Shown: positions 25,898-34,879 of the stretch, piece after piece
Layout of the letters: each line of letters opens with the position of its first letter
Numbering within the stretch: position 1 is the stretch's first letter
Assembly: GCA_944326705.1 (NCBI GenBank)
Contig: CALVEY010000004.1
Location: 1-64,000 of the forward strand
Direction of reading: 5' to 3'
Length of the DNA: 64,000 nt
Source: an uncultured Mucispirillum sp.
Lineage (GTDB): Bacteria; Chrysiogenota; Deferribacteres; Deferribacterales; Mucispirillaceae
Translations under genes and position numbers: made by a program
The notes under the pieces: model-generated
The model's database searches: none
The model's input: the letters and a program-made list of their open reading frames with translations, nothing else
Told to the model about the DNA's origin: nothing

Positions 25898-26659
25898 TTG
25901 CTTGTAACTGACAAATACGCATACTCTTCAAAACTTGCAAAAAAAGACCCGTTAGCAAAAGTAATATTTACTTTTACTATGCTTTTTTTATGCTTAATTT
26001 TAAATAATGTATTTGTCAGTATATTTATATTAATTTTTTTTGCAGGGTTTACCATTATTTCAAACCCTGCTGTTTCTTTTATAAAATATATAAAATTTAT
26101 GCTTATACCCTTTTCATTTTTAATTATGGGTATTATTCCTGTGCTTATTACTTTTGTTAAAGGTGACAGCATTATTATATTAATAGACAGGTTTAATATA
26201 GGTATAACTTATAATTCTTTATCTACATCTATAAACTTGTTTTTTAGAGCATTATCAGCTGTAAGTATCACTTATTTCCTTGCTCTATCTACTCCTATGA
26301 CCTGCTTTTTTGAAAGCCTTTATAAATTAAAACTTCCAAAACTTTTTATATCTCTTATGGAACTGATATACAGATATATTTTTATATTAATAGATGAAGC
26401 AGCGGCTATGTATAATGCACAAAAGCTAAGGCTTGGATACAGCAGTTTTAAATCAAGCCTGCAATGTGTTTCTTCTCTTGCAGCTATGCTTTTTATAAGG
26501 GCTTACAAAAGGGCAGATTTCAGCTATCAGGCTCTTTTGTCAAGGGGTTATGATGGGGAAATTACAACTATTAATAATGAATATGAAAGGGCATATATAT
26601 TTTATATACTAATGTTTTTTATTGCAGGCTTATGTATTATTTTAAAGGCAGTATTATGA
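25898..26659 (+). CDS. cbiQ: Cobalt ECF transporter transmembrane coupling subunit CbiQ
   Basis: CbiQ is the T-component that couples ATP hydrolysis in CbiO to CbiM. The 253-residue protein has about five hydrophobic segments. The conserved cytoplasmic coupling helices contain Arg-Gly type motifs, visible as ALLSRGYDGE near residue 210. The start is TTG at 25898, supported by AAGGAG seven bases upstream. The stop codon overlaps the cbiO start (ATGA), which indicates translational coupling. Confidence 0.9.
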   Translation: MLVTDKYAYSSKLAKKDPLAKVIFTFTMLFLCLILNNVFVSIFILIFFAGFTIISNPAVSFIKYIKFMLIPFSFLIMGIIPVLITFVKGDSIIILIDRFNIGITYNSLSTSINLFFRALSAVSITYFLALSTPMTCFFESLYKLKLPKLFISLMELIYRYIFILIDEAAAMYNAQKLRLGYSSFKSSLQCVSSLAAMLFIRAYKRADFSYQALLSRGYDGEITTINNEYERAYIFYILMFFIAGLCIILKAVL

Positions 26660-27507
26660 GTGAAAGTATATTAAAGTGCGAAAATTTATGTTTTTCTTAT
26701 GAAGATGAGTTATCATTAAATAACATATCTTTAGATATAAAAAGGGGCAGCGTTACAGCTGTGCTTGGCAGAAACGGAGCTGGCAAATCAACTCTTTTTT
26801 TAACATTAAACGGCATAAATATAAAAGATAAAGGCAGCGTATATTTTAATGATAAGTTAGTAGAGTATAATAAAAAGGGTATATCAGAAATCCGCAGGAA
26901 TATAGGCATAGTTTTTCAAGACCCTAATGACCAGCTTTTTTCTGCAAGTGTTATAAAAGATGTTTCTTTTGGTGCACTAAACTTAGGCTTATCCCATGAT
27001 GAAGCAAGAAAACGGGCAGAAAAAGCATTAAAAGAAGTTGAAATGTATGACTATATGAAAAGACCAACCCATGCTTTAAGCTTTGGTCAGAAAAAAAGGG
27101 TGGCAATAGCAGGTATTCTTGTTATGGAGCCTGAGCTTATTATTTTAGATGAACCGACAGCAGGGCTTGACCCAATGGGAGCAAATGAAATACTTGTGCT
27201 TTTAAAAAAGATAAATAAAGAAAAAGGCACAACAATAATCATAGCAACTCATGAAATGGATATAGTGCCACTTTACTGTGACTATGCTTATGTGCTTGAT
27301 AAGGGCAGCGTTGTAATGCAGGGAAGTCCTGAAGAAATATTCTGCCATGCTGATGAATTAAGAAAGTATGATTTAAGACTTCCGCGGATTGCTCACCTTA
27401 TGGAAATACTTAAAAAATATGATAATATTGCAGTAGATGAAAGTATAGATACTATTTCTAAAGCACGCAGAGCAATAAAAGAGCTGGTTAATGGAAAAAG
27501 TAATTAA
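26656..27507 (+). CDS. cbiO: Cobalt ECF transporter ATPase CbiO
   Basis: The true start is the ATG at 26656, overlapping the cbiQ stop; an upstream frame opening would lie inside cbiQ. The 283-residue ABC ATPase has Walker A GRNGAGKS at 38-45, the Q-loop FQDPNDQLF, signature LSFGQKKRVAIAG, Walker B LIILDEPTAGLDP and a switch His in ATHEMD. The Q-loop form FQDPNDQ is typical of ECF and cobalt-type ATPases. It powers cobalt import for the pathway encoded downstream. Its end overlaps cbiD by 17 bases. Confidence 0.95.
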   Translation: MSESILKCENLCFSYEDELSLNNISLDIKRGSVTAVLGRNGAGKSTLFLTLNGINIKDKGSVYFNDKLVEYNKKGISEIRRNIGIVFQDPNDQLFSASVIKDVSFGALNLGLSHDEARKRAEKALKEVEMYDYMKRPTHALSFGQKKRVAIAGILVMEPELIILDEPTAGLDPMGANEILVLLKKINKEKGTTIIIATHEMDIVPLYCDYAYVLDKGSVVMQGSPEEIFCHADELRKYDLRLPRIAHLMEILKKYDNIAVDESIDTISKARRAIKELVNGKSN

Positions 27508-28615
27508 AAAAGGCAGAAGATTAGAGCAGGGATATACAACAGGTACATGTGCGCAGGCTGCAGCAAAAGCAGCAGCCCTATACTTATTTACTGATAAAAA
27601 GCATGACTATGTGGAAGTAAATGTTCCAGCAGGAAAGCTTTTAAAAATAAAAATAAAAAGCTTAGAAAAATATGATGGTTATACAGAATGCTCTATAATT
27701 AAAGAAAGCGGCGATGACCCAGATGTTACTAACGGCATAGAAATAAAAGCAGCAGTATATAAAGGATATGATGAATTAATAATAGATGGTGGCAAAGGTA
27801 TAGGCAGAGTAACAAAGCCGGGGCTTAAAGTGCCTGTTGGGGAAGCTGCAATAAACCCTGTGCCTAGAAAAATGATAGCTTATGAAATGGAAAAGATATG
27901 CTTAGATTTTGGATATGATAAAAGCTTTAAAGTGATTATTTCTGCAAAGGAAGGAATAGAAACAGCTAAAAAAACCTTTAATGAAAAACTTGGCATTATT
28001 GGGGGTATATCTATTCTTGGCACAACAGGCATAGTTGAGCCAATGAGTGAAAAAGCATTGATAGATACAATATATCTAGAAATTGACAGCCAGATAGAGC
28101 AGGGCAGGAAAAATATACTTTTAACACCTGGCAATTACGGCAGAAATGCAGCTCTTGAAAAGTTTGGCATAGATATAGAAAAAGGCATAAAAATATCAAA
28201 CTATATAGGGGATACTCTTGACTACATTTTATATAAACAGCCAGAAAGGGTGTTGATTATAGGCCATGCTGGCAAGCTTTCAAAAGTGGCAGGTGGTATA
28301 ATGAACACCCATTCAAGTTATGCAGACTGCCGTCATGAAATATTTGCTGCCTATGCTGCCCTTTGCGGAGCTGATAAAAAAGTTATAGAAGAAATATTTA
28401 ATGCAGTATCTACTGATGAAATAGATTATATTTTAATTAAACATAATCTGCATGAAAAAGTATGGGATATAATTATAAATAAGATTATGGAAAATATTGA
28501 AAGACGGCTTCAAAATAAAATAAAATGCGAAGTTATGGTATTTACAAATAAAGAAAATACATGGAAATACAGCAGTAACGCATTAGAATTTATAAAATAT
28601 TTTAAGGATATATAA
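27491..28615 (+). CDS. cbiD: Cobalt-precorrin-5B C1-methyltransferase CbiD
   Basis: CbiD methylates C1 of the contracted macrocycle in the anaerobic pathway, using S-adenosylmethionine. The 374-residue length is normal. The N-terminal family signature GYTTGTCAQAAAKAA is at 14-28, and a glycine-rich stretch near residue 255 (LIIGHAGKLSKVAGG) matches the CbiD C-terminal half. The presence of CbiD and CbiG, rather than aerobic CobF and CobG, fixes this as the cobalt-early route. The gene overlaps cbiO by 17 bases. Confidence 0.95.
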   Translation: MEKVIKKGRRLEQGYTTGTCAQAAAKAAALYLFTDKKHDYVEVNVPAGKLLKIKIKSLEKYDGYTECSIIKESGDDPDVTNGIEIKAAVYKGYDELIIDGGKGIGRVTKPGLKVPVGEAAINPVPRKMIAYEMEKICLDFGYDKSFKVIISAKEGIETAKKTFNEKLGIIGGISILGTTGIVEPMSEKALIDTIYLEIDSQIEQGRKNILLTPGNYGRNAALEKFGIDIEKGIKISNYIGDTLDYILYKQPERVLIIGHAGKLSKVAGGIMNTHSSYADCRHEIFAAYAALCGADKKVIEEIFNAVSTDEIDYILIKHNLHEKVWDIIINKIMENIERRLQNKIKCEVMVFTNKENTWKYSSNALEFIKYFKDI

Positions 28616-28616
28616 A

Positions 28617-29300
28617 ATGGAAAAAGGAAAATTATATGGTGTAGGAATAGGCCCTGGAGATAAAGAGCTTATTACATTAAAAGCAGTAAATACATTAAAA
28701 AATGCTGATGTAATAGCACTGCCAGACAGCCTTTCTGGTAAAAACAGAGCCTATGAAATAGTAAAAGAATATATTCAAGGTAAGGAAACAATATATCTGC
28801 CTATGCCTATGACAAAAGATAAAGAGCATTTAAAAGCAAGCCATGAAAGTGGAGCAGAGCTTATTATAAACTATTTAGAAAAAGGTAAAAATACTGCATT
28901 TGCTACCCTTGGTGACCCCTCTGTTTATTCTACATATATGTATGTGCACAGGATAGTAGAAAGCAAAGGCTATAATGTGGAAATGGTGCCAGGAATTACA
29001 TCATTCTGCGCCAGTGCTGCACGCCTTAATATGTCGCTTTGTGATGGTGATGAGCCATTAATAATAATTCCTGCAAATTATAAAGATAATAAAGAGCTTT
29101 TAAAAATATCAGGAAATAAAGTGCTTATGAAAAGCGGTAAAAAAATGGGGAAAGTAAAGCAGGAAATAGAAGAATGTAATTTAACTGATAAAACATATAT
29201 GGTAGAAAACTGCGGTATGGAAGAAGAAAAAGTATATAGAGATTTTTCTAAAGTATCAGATGAAAGCAGTTATTTTTCATTAATAATAGTAAAGGGGTAA
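28617..29300 (+). CDS. cbiL: Cobalt-precorrin-2 C20-methyltransferase CbiL
   Basis: CbiL adds the C20 methyl group to cobalt-sirohydrochlorin. The 227 residues form the usual tetrapyrrole-methylase fold, opening with VGIGPGDKELITLKA. The pattern TLGDPSVYSTYMYVH near residue 98 marks the CbiL/CobI branch among the methylases of this operon. The gene starts one base after cbiD and ends four bases before cbiF. Confidence 0.93.
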   Translation: MEKGKLYGVGIGPGDKELITLKAVNTLKNADVIALPDSLSGKNRAYEIVKEYIQGKETIYLPMPMTKDKEHLKASHESGAELIINYLEKGKNTAFATLGDPSVYSTYMYVHRIVESKGYNVEMVPGITSFCASAARLNMSLCDGDEPLIIIPANYKDNKELLKISGNKVLMKSGKKMGKVKQEIEECNLTDKTYMVENCGMEEEKVYRDFSKVSDESSYFSLIIVKG

Positions 29301-29304
29301 ATAT

Positions 29305-30063
29305 ATGGTGTATTTTGTAGGTGCTGGCCCTGGTGCTGTTGATTTAATAACAGTCCGTGGAGCAGAGCTTTTAAAAAAAGCAGATGTTATTATATATGCA
29401 GGCTCACTTGTTAATCCTGAGCTTTTAAATTATGCAAAAAAAGAATGTGTTATATATAATAGTGCCTCTATGACATTAGAAGAAGTAATAAATGTTATGG
29501 AAGAAAGCTATAAAAATAATAAAATGGTTGTGCGTCTGCACACTGGCGATATGAGTATATATGGAGCAGTAAGAGAGCAGTCAGACATATTAAAAAGTAA
29601 AAATATACCTTTTGAAAGTGTGCCAGGAGTAAGTTCATTTTTAGGGGCTGCTGCAGCTTTAAATGCTGAATATACTCTGCCTGCAGTTTCCCAGACTGTA
29701 ATACTTACAAGAATGGCTGGCAGAACAGCAGTGCCTGAAAAAGAAGATATTAAACTTTTAGCATCACATAAAGCATCTATGGTTATATTTTTAAGTTCAT
29801 CTATGCTTGGAAAATTATCTGAAGAATTAATATCAGGCGGCTACAGTAAAGATACACCTTGCGCCATAGTATATAAAGCCACATGGGAAGATGAAATAAA
29901 AGTAGTTACAACTTTGGAAAGTTTAGAAAAGGCAGGCAAAGAAAATAATATTTCTAAAACTGCACTTGTGCTTGTAGGGAATTTTTTAGGGGATATATAT
30001 GACCGCTCAAAACTTTATGACGGTACATTTTCCCATGAATTTAGAAAAGGCACTAATGGATAA
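29305..30063 (+). CDS. cbiF: Cobalt-precorrin-4 C11-methyltransferase CbiF
   Basis: CbiF methylates C11. The 252-residue methylase begins VYFVGAGPGAVDLITVRGA and has the CbiF/CobM landmarks IYAGSLVNPELL and LHTGDMSIYGAVREQ. The SAM-binding VPGVSSFLGAAAAL follows near residue 108. It precedes cbiG, whose start overlaps its last codons. CbiG acts on the product of this step. Confidence 0.94.
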   Translation: MVYFVGAGPGAVDLITVRGAELLKKADVIIYAGSLVNPELLNYAKKECVIYNSASMTLEEVINVMEESYKNNKMVVRLHTGDMSIYGAVREQSDILKSKNIPFESVPGVSSFLGAAAALNAEYTLPAVSQTVILTRMAGRTAVPEKEDIKLLASHKASMVIFLSSSMLGKLSEELISGGYSKDTPCAIVYKATWEDEIKVVTTLESLEKAGKENNISKTALVLVGNFLGDIYDRSKLYDGTFSHEFRKGTNG

Positions 30064-31072
30064 AATATACATAATATCTTTTACAGAAAAAGGGGCAGAA
30101 TTAAGCTTAAAACTACAGAATATATACCCTGATGCTCTGCTTTACAGTAAATATCCTGCTGAAAATATAAAAATGCTTGAAAAAGATATAAAATCTTTTA
30201 CAGCAGATATTTTTAAGGAAAGTAAAGCTGTAATATTTATATCAGCAATAGGAATAGCTGTGCGTGCAGTTGCTCCATTAATTGTATCTAAAGATAAAGA
30301 TGCAGCAGTTATTGTGATAGATGATACAGGGACATATGTAATACCTGTGCTTTCAGGTCATATTGGAGGCGCAAACGAAATGGCATTAGAAATAGCTGAA
30401 TATATAAATGCTGAGCCTGTGATAACTACTGCAACAGACAGGAATAATAAATTTGCAGTAGATGTGTGGGCAGAAAAAAATAATTTATATATTGATGATA
30501 TAACTATGATAAAAGAAGTATCATCAAGGCTTTTGCGTAATGAAAAAGTGGGTTTTATTTCAGACTATGAAGTAAATGGAACACTTCCAGAAAATGTGAT
30601 TGCAGATGTGCAGCGAGAATGCGGAATAGTAATAGCCGATAATATAGATATTTTACCATTTCCATATACAATGCAGCTGATACCAAAAGAATATATTTTA
30701 GGTATAGGAGCAAGAAAAGGGGCGGAATACAGTCACTTAAAAGATTTAATAGAAAGAGTATTAAAAGAAAATAACATAGATAAAAGAAAAATACTAAGTA
30801 TTGCAAGTATTGATATAAAAAAAGATGAAAAAGCCATAAATATGCTGGCAGAAGAATTAAATGTGCCTTTTATAACATATTCTAAAGATGAGCTTGCAAA
30901 TGTGCAGGGTGATTTTACATCTTCAAACTTTGTAAAAAGTATAACTGGAGTAGATAATGTGTGTGAAAGAGCAGTAAAATGTTTTAATGACAGTAAGATT
31001 ATAGTAAAGAAAATATGTGAAAATGGATTTACTTTATCAATAGGTTTTATAAAATGGCATGGAAGTTTTTAA
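30056..31072 (+). CDS. cbiG: Cobalt-precorrin-5A hydrolase CbiG
   Basis: CbiG opens the delta-lactone of cobalt-precorrin-5A and releases acetaldehyde, a step unique to the anaerobic route. I choose ATG 30056, after AAAAGG, overlapping the cbiF stop by 8 bases. The 338 residues contain the N-terminal domain with IFISAIGIAVRAVAP and PVLSGHIGGANE, a middle region and the C-terminal CbiG/CobE domain beginning LGIGARKGAEY. All three parts are present, so it is a full-length CbiG. Confidence 0.94.
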   Translation: MDKIYIISFTEKGAELSLKLQNIYPDALLYSKYPAENIKMLEKDIKSFTADIFKESKAVIFISAIGIAVRAVAPLIVSKDKDAAVIVIDDTGTYVIPVLSGHIGGANEMALEIAEYINAEPVITTATDRNNKFAVDVWAEKNNLYIDDITMIKEVSSRLLRNEKVGFISDYEVNGTLPENVIADVQRECGIVIADNIDILPFPYTMQLIPKEYILGIGARKGAEYSHLKDLIERVLKENNIDKRKILSIASIDIKKDEKAINMLAEELNVPFITYSKDELANVQGDFTSSNFVKSITGVDNVCERAVKCFNDSKIIVKKICENGFTLSIGFIKWHGSF

Positions 31073-31084
31073 AAAGAGGATAGT

Positions 31085-31816
31085 ATGAAAGGAAAAATAT
31101 ACTGTATAGGTACAGGGCCTGGAAAAGAAGACTTAATATCAGAAAGAGCGTTAAAAGCTATAGAAGAAAGTGATGTTATTGCAGGATACGGAGTATATAC
31201 TGACTTAATATCTCACTTAATAAAAGATAAAGAGTTAATAGTAACACCTATGAAGCAGGAAAAAGCAAGGTGTGAAAAAGCATTAGAAAAGGCAGAAGAA
31301 GGTAAAATAGTATCTCTTATTTCAAGCGGCGATGCAGGAGTATACGGCATGGCAGGACTTTTAATAGAAGTTGCAGAAAAAAGTGATGTGGAAGTGGAAG
31401 TAATACCAGGAATCAGCGCTGTTTTAGCAGCTGCTGCAAAACTTGGAGCACCACTTACTCATGATTTTGCAGTTATATCATTAAGTGATTTGCTTACTCC
31501 ATGGGAAAAAATAGAAAAAAGGTTAATAAGTGCTGCTTCTGCTGAATTTATTATTGCAATATATAACCCGTCCAGCAAAAAACGGGCAGACTATTTAAGA
31601 CAAGCATGCGAAATTATGTCCCCATATATAGATGAAAATACCTTATGCGGCTATGTGAGAAACTGTGAAAGAGAGCAGGAAGAAAAAGGTATTTTAACAT
31701 TTAAGGAATTAAAAGATTTTCAGGCTGATATGTTTACTTTAATTATTATAGGCAACAGCACTACAAAGTTAATAAAAAATCAAATGGTTACACCAAGGGG
31801 ATATAAAGGATTATGA
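31085..31816 (+). CDS. cbiH: Cobalt-precorrin-3 C17-methyltransferase CbiH
   Basis: CbiH methylates C17 and contracts the ring. The 243-residue methylase opens YCIGTGPGKEDLISERA and shows the CobJ/CbiH landmarks VIAGYGVYTDLI, SSGDAGVYGMAGL and ISAVLAAAAKLGAPLTHDFA. The ribosome site AAAGAGGATAG lies before the ATG. Its end overlaps the start of cbiJ by 4 bases (ATGA). No extra ferredoxin or CbiH60-type domain is fused. Confidence 0.94.
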   Translation: MKGKIYCIGTGPGKEDLISERALKAIEESDVIAGYGVYTDLISHLIKDKELIVTPMKQEKARCEKALEKAEEGKIVSLISSGDAGVYGMAGLLIEVAEKSDVEVEVIPGISAVLAAAAKLGAPLTHDFAVISLSDLLTPWEKIEKRLISAASAEFIIAIYNPSSKKRADYLRQACEIMSPYIDENTLCGYVRNCEREQEEKGILTFKELKDFQADMFTLIIIGNSTTKLIKNQMVTPRGYKGL

Positions 31817-32571
31817 TACGCCCCCTTATTTTTGCAGGCACAACAGAAGGCAGAGAGATAGCAGTATTTTTTAATGAAAATAAAGTAGCAGCTGATGTTT
31901 ATACTGCTACAGAATACGGTGTGCAGGTGCTGCCTGATATGGAATATATAAATACTCATGCTGGCAGGCTTACTTATGATGATATAAATAATATGCTTAA
32001 AAGCAGAAAAGATGAAAATATAATTATTATTGATGCAACTCACCCTTATGCAGCATGTGTCACTGAAAATTTATATAAAAGTGCAGAAAATAATAATATT
32101 AAATATTTCAGACTTTTAAGACCGTCTACTTATACAGGCGGTGGCATAATGTTTGAAAGTATAGAAAAGGCAGCAGAGTATTTAAAAAATACTACTGGTA
32201 ATATATTACTTGCAACAGGCAGTAAAGAGCTTGCAAAGTATAAAGAGATAGGGGATATGACAAGGCTTTATCCAAGAGTGCTGCCAGATGAAAATGTTAT
32301 AAAAAATATATTAGATTTAGGTTATCCCATTAAAAATATTATATGTATGCAGGGACCTTTTTCTAAAGATATGAATACTGCCACATTAAAGCATATAAAG
32401 GGAGAATACCTTGTAACAAAAGATACTGGTAAAACTGGCGGATTTGATGAAAAATTAGAAGCTGCAAAAGCAGCAGGTGCAGAGCTTATTATAATAGGCA
32501 GACCAGAAGAGAAATCAAAGGGTTATACGATTAATGAGCTTAAAAAGATAATGCAGGAAGAATATATATAA
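31813..32571 (+). CDS. cbiJ: Cobalt-precorrin-6A reductase CbiJ
   Basis: CbiJ reduces the macrocycle of cobalt-precorrin-6A with a pyridine nucleotide. The 252-residue product shows FAGTTEGREIA at the N-terminus, IIDATHPYA near residue 75 and the late ELIIIGRPEE segment, all typical of CbiJ/CobK. Its ATG lies inside the cbiH stop (ATGA). Presence of this reductase completes the mid-pathway; some anaerobic clusters lack it. Confidence 0.93.
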   Translation: MIRPLIFAGTTEGREIAVFFNENKVAADVYTATEYGVQVLPDMEYINTHAGRLTYDDINNMLKSRKDENIIIIDATHPYAACVTENLYKSAENNNIKYFRLLRPSTYTGGGIMFESIEKAAEYLKNTTGNILLATGSKELAKYKEIGDMTRLYPRVLPDENVIKNILDLGYPIKNIICMQGPFSKDMNTATLKHIKGEYLVTKDTGKTGGFDEKLEAAKAAGAELIIIGRPEEKSKGYTINELKKIMQEEYI

Positions 32572-32583
32572 AAGAGATAAATC

Positions 32584-33018
32584 ATGGCATATTTTCCAAT
32601 ATTTATAGATATAGAAAATGTAAAAGTATTAGTTATAGGCTTAGGAAATATTGCTGCAAGGCGAATAGATGTGCTTAAAAATTTTGGTGCAGAAATATTT
32701 GTTATTACAAAAGAAGTCAAAACTAATGTGGAAAATATAAATATAGAAATAAAAGAATTTGAAGATGATGATATTAAAGAAATATATGATATTGTGATTG
32801 CTGCAACAGATAATGATGAAGTAAATAAAAATATTATAAGAAAAGCAAAAGAAAAAGGCATTAAATATTATAATAATATAAGTGATAAAAATGATAATAA
32901 CTTTTTCTTTCCAGCAGTTATAGAAAATAATGAAGCAGTATGTGGTTTAATATCTAAAGACGGCTTAAATCATAAAATTGCAAAAAAATATGCAGATATT
33001 TTAAGGAATACATTATGA
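32584..33018 (+). CDS. Precorrin-2 dehydrogenase (CysG-N/Met8/SirC type)
   Basis: This NAD-dependent enzyme oxidises precorrin-2 to sirohydrochlorin, the substrate for cobalt insertion by CbiX. The 144-residue product keeps the Rossmann start VLVIGLGNIAARRIDVL and IVIAATDNDEVN. It ends soon after NNFFFPAVIE, so it is a one-domain form without the C-terminal dimerisation and chelatase region of CysG or Met8. The stop overlaps the cobA-hemD start by 4 bases. That places it between the precorrin-2-forming enzyme and cobalt chelatase. It could also serve sirohaem synthesis. Confidence 0.88.
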   Translation: MAYFPIFIDIENVKVLVIGLGNIAARRIDVLKNFGAEIFVITKEVKTNVENINIEIKEFEDDDIKEIYDIVIAATDNDEVNKNIIRKAKEKGIKYYNNISDKNDNNFFFPAVIENNEAVCGLISKDGLNHKIAKKYADILRNTL

Positions 33019-34508
33019 GCGAAAAAAAAGGCAGAGTAATATTAATAGGTGCAGGTCCCGGAGATATTGGGCTTATTACTGTAAAAGGGCTTGAATATTT
33101 AAAACAGGCTGATGTTGTGGTATATGACAGGCTTGTATCCAGCGATATACTATCATTAAGTCCTAAAGGTGCAGAGTTTATAAATGTGGGCAAAGTTATG
33201 AACCACCATAATATTCCACAGCCTGAAATAAATAAAATACTTTTAAATAAAGCATTAGAAGGTAAAAATGTAGTCAGGTTAAAAGGCGGCGACCCATTTG
33301 TGTTTGGCAGGGGAGGCGAAGAATTAGAACTTTTAATAGAGCATAATATAGAATATGAAGTTGTGCCAGGTATTACATCTGCCGTTTCTGCTCTTGCTTA
33401 TGCTGGTATCCCTGTAACTCACAGAGATTTTGCATCATCTATCCATTTTGTAACAGGCCATGCAAAAGATGGACTTGTAGAAAATATTGATTTTAAAGCC
33501 TTAGTTGCTTCAAAAGGCACTATCCTTTTTTATATGGGAGTATCTACCTTAAATCAGTTAATTAATGGACTTATTGATGCGGGTATAGATAAAAGCACAC
33601 CTTGCGCTGCAGTAGAAAACGGCACAAGAAGCAATATGCGCACTCTTATTTCAACAGTTGAAAATATGGTATCAGATGCAGAAAAATTTCAGCTTAGAAG
33701 CCCTGCTGTTATTGCAGTTGGCAAGGTATGCTCTCTTGGTGAAAAGTTTGAATGGTTTACTAAATCAAAAATATTCTCTAAAAAGATTATTGTTACAAGA
33801 CCTGTTGTATCAAATAATATTTTAATAGACAGGCTTAAAAATTTAGGTGCAGAAGTAATTGATTATCCATGTATAAAAATAAATGAAATAGAAAATAATG
33901 AAAGTCTGGATAATTTAACTAAAAACCTTGATAAATATAATATGCTTGTATTTGCAAGTAAAAACAGTGCTGCATATTTCTTTAAAGCACTTAATAAAAG
34001 CGGAAAAGACAGCAGAGCATTAAGCCATTTAGTAATAGGTGCATTAGGTAAATCTACTTATGATGAGCTTAAAAAATACGGGATATATGCAGATATTATA
34101 CCTGATGAATATACATTTACTGCTTTTGCAAAATCTCTTAAAAAAGCAGAGATTAATGGCAGAATAGCAGTGCTTGAAGCTGTGCAGGATAAAAGGCTCT
34201 CTGATGAATTAAAAAATCAGGGTTTTAATGTTACATCATATAATGCTTATGATATAAAATATCTGCCATTAGATTATATAAAACCATTGCAGGAATATAT
34301 AGATAATGGAGTAATATCAGCCTTTACCAGCAGTGCAGCAGTCCATGGGTTTGTGCGTGGCAATAAAATAGAAGATTTAAGTAAAATAAAAGCAGTATGC
34401 ATTGGAAAATTAACTTACGAAACGGCTTTAAATTATAAAATGCAGGCTCATATGGCAGCAAAACCAACCATAGACAGCTTAATAGAAAAATTAAAAGAAA
34501 TGGAGTAA
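33015..34508 (+). CDS. cobA-hemD: Uroporphyrinogen-III C-methyltransferase / uroporphyrinogen-III synthase fusion
   Basis: The N-terminal half (about 7-245) is the SAM-dependent methylase that makes precorrin-2: VILIGAGPGDIGLITVKG, VVRLKGGDPFVFGRGGEE and VPGITSAVSALAYAGIPVTH. The C-terminal half (about 255-497) is uroporphyrinogen-III synthase, with IIVTRP and MLVFASKNSAAYFF. The fusion makes the branch-point macrocycle and commits it to corrinoids. Such fusions are common in Clostridia and related anaerobes. The gene overlaps the dehydrogenase by 4 bases and precedes cbiX by 4. It may be the cell's only HemD, in which case haem also depends on this operon. Confidence 0.94.
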   Translation: MSEKKGRVILIGAGPGDIGLITVKGLEYLKQADVVVYDRLVSSDILSLSPKGAEFINVGKVMNHHNIPQPEINKILLNKALEGKNVVRLKGGDPFVFGRGGEELELLIEHNIEYEVVPGITSAVSALAYAGIPVTHRDFASSIHFVTGHAKDGLVENIDFKALVASKGTILFYMGVSTLNQLINGLIDAGIDKSTPCAAVENGTRSNMRTLISTVENMVSDAEKFQLRSPAVIAVGKVCSLGEKFEWFTKSKIFSKKIIVTRPVVSNNILIDRLKNLGAEVIDYPCIKINEIENNESLDNLTKNLDKYNMLVFASKNSAAYFFKALNKSGKDSRALSHLVIGALGKSTYDELKKYGIYADIIPDEYTFTAFAKSLKKAEINGRIAVLEAVQDKRLSDELKNQGFNVTSYNAYDIKYLPLDYIKPLQEYIDNGVISAFTSSAAVHGFVRGNKIEDLSKIKAVCIGKLTYETALNYKMQAHMAAKPTIDSLIEKLKEME

Positions 34509-34512
34509 TAAA

Positions 34513-34875
34513 ATGAAAGGAATATTAATTATAGCTCACGGCAGCAGAAGAAAAGAGACTCTTGATACAATGGAGCAGGTATTTAAAATGGTACAGGATA
34601 ATATGCCTGATATAATAGTAGAGCATGCATATATGGAATTCTGCGATGTAAATTTAGAAAAAGGCCTTGATTTATTAAGAGAAAAAGGTGTAACAGAAAT
34701 AGTTGTAGTGCCTTATTTTCTTTTTGACGGTATGCACATAATAAAAGATATACCAGAAGAAATTGCAGCATATCTTGAAAATCATAAGGATATGAAAATA
34801 TCTATGGGTAAAACTCTTGGTGCAGATAAAAGAATAGCAGATGTGCTTTGTGATAGAATAAAGGAAGTGTTATAA
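34513..34875 (+). CDS. cbiX: Sirohydrochlorin cobaltochelatase, short form (CbiX-S)
   Basis: CbiX inserts cobalt into sirohydrochlorin and so starts the cobalt-early route. At 120 residues this is the half-size CbiX, which works as a homodimer. The metal-binding histidines are visible as His9 in LIIAHGSRR and His75 in LFDGMHIIKDIP. The gene lies between cobA-hemD and cbiET with 4-base gaps, the place expected for this step. Class II chelatases for iron (SirB) look similar, but context favours cobalt. Confidence 0.92.
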   Translation: MKGILIIAHGSRRKETLDTMEQVFKMVQDNMPDIIVEHAYMEFCDVNLEKGLDLLREKGVTEIVVVPYFLFDGMHIIKDIPEEIAAYLENHKDMKISMGKTLGADKRIADVLCDRIKEVL

Positions 34876-34879
34876 AAAA

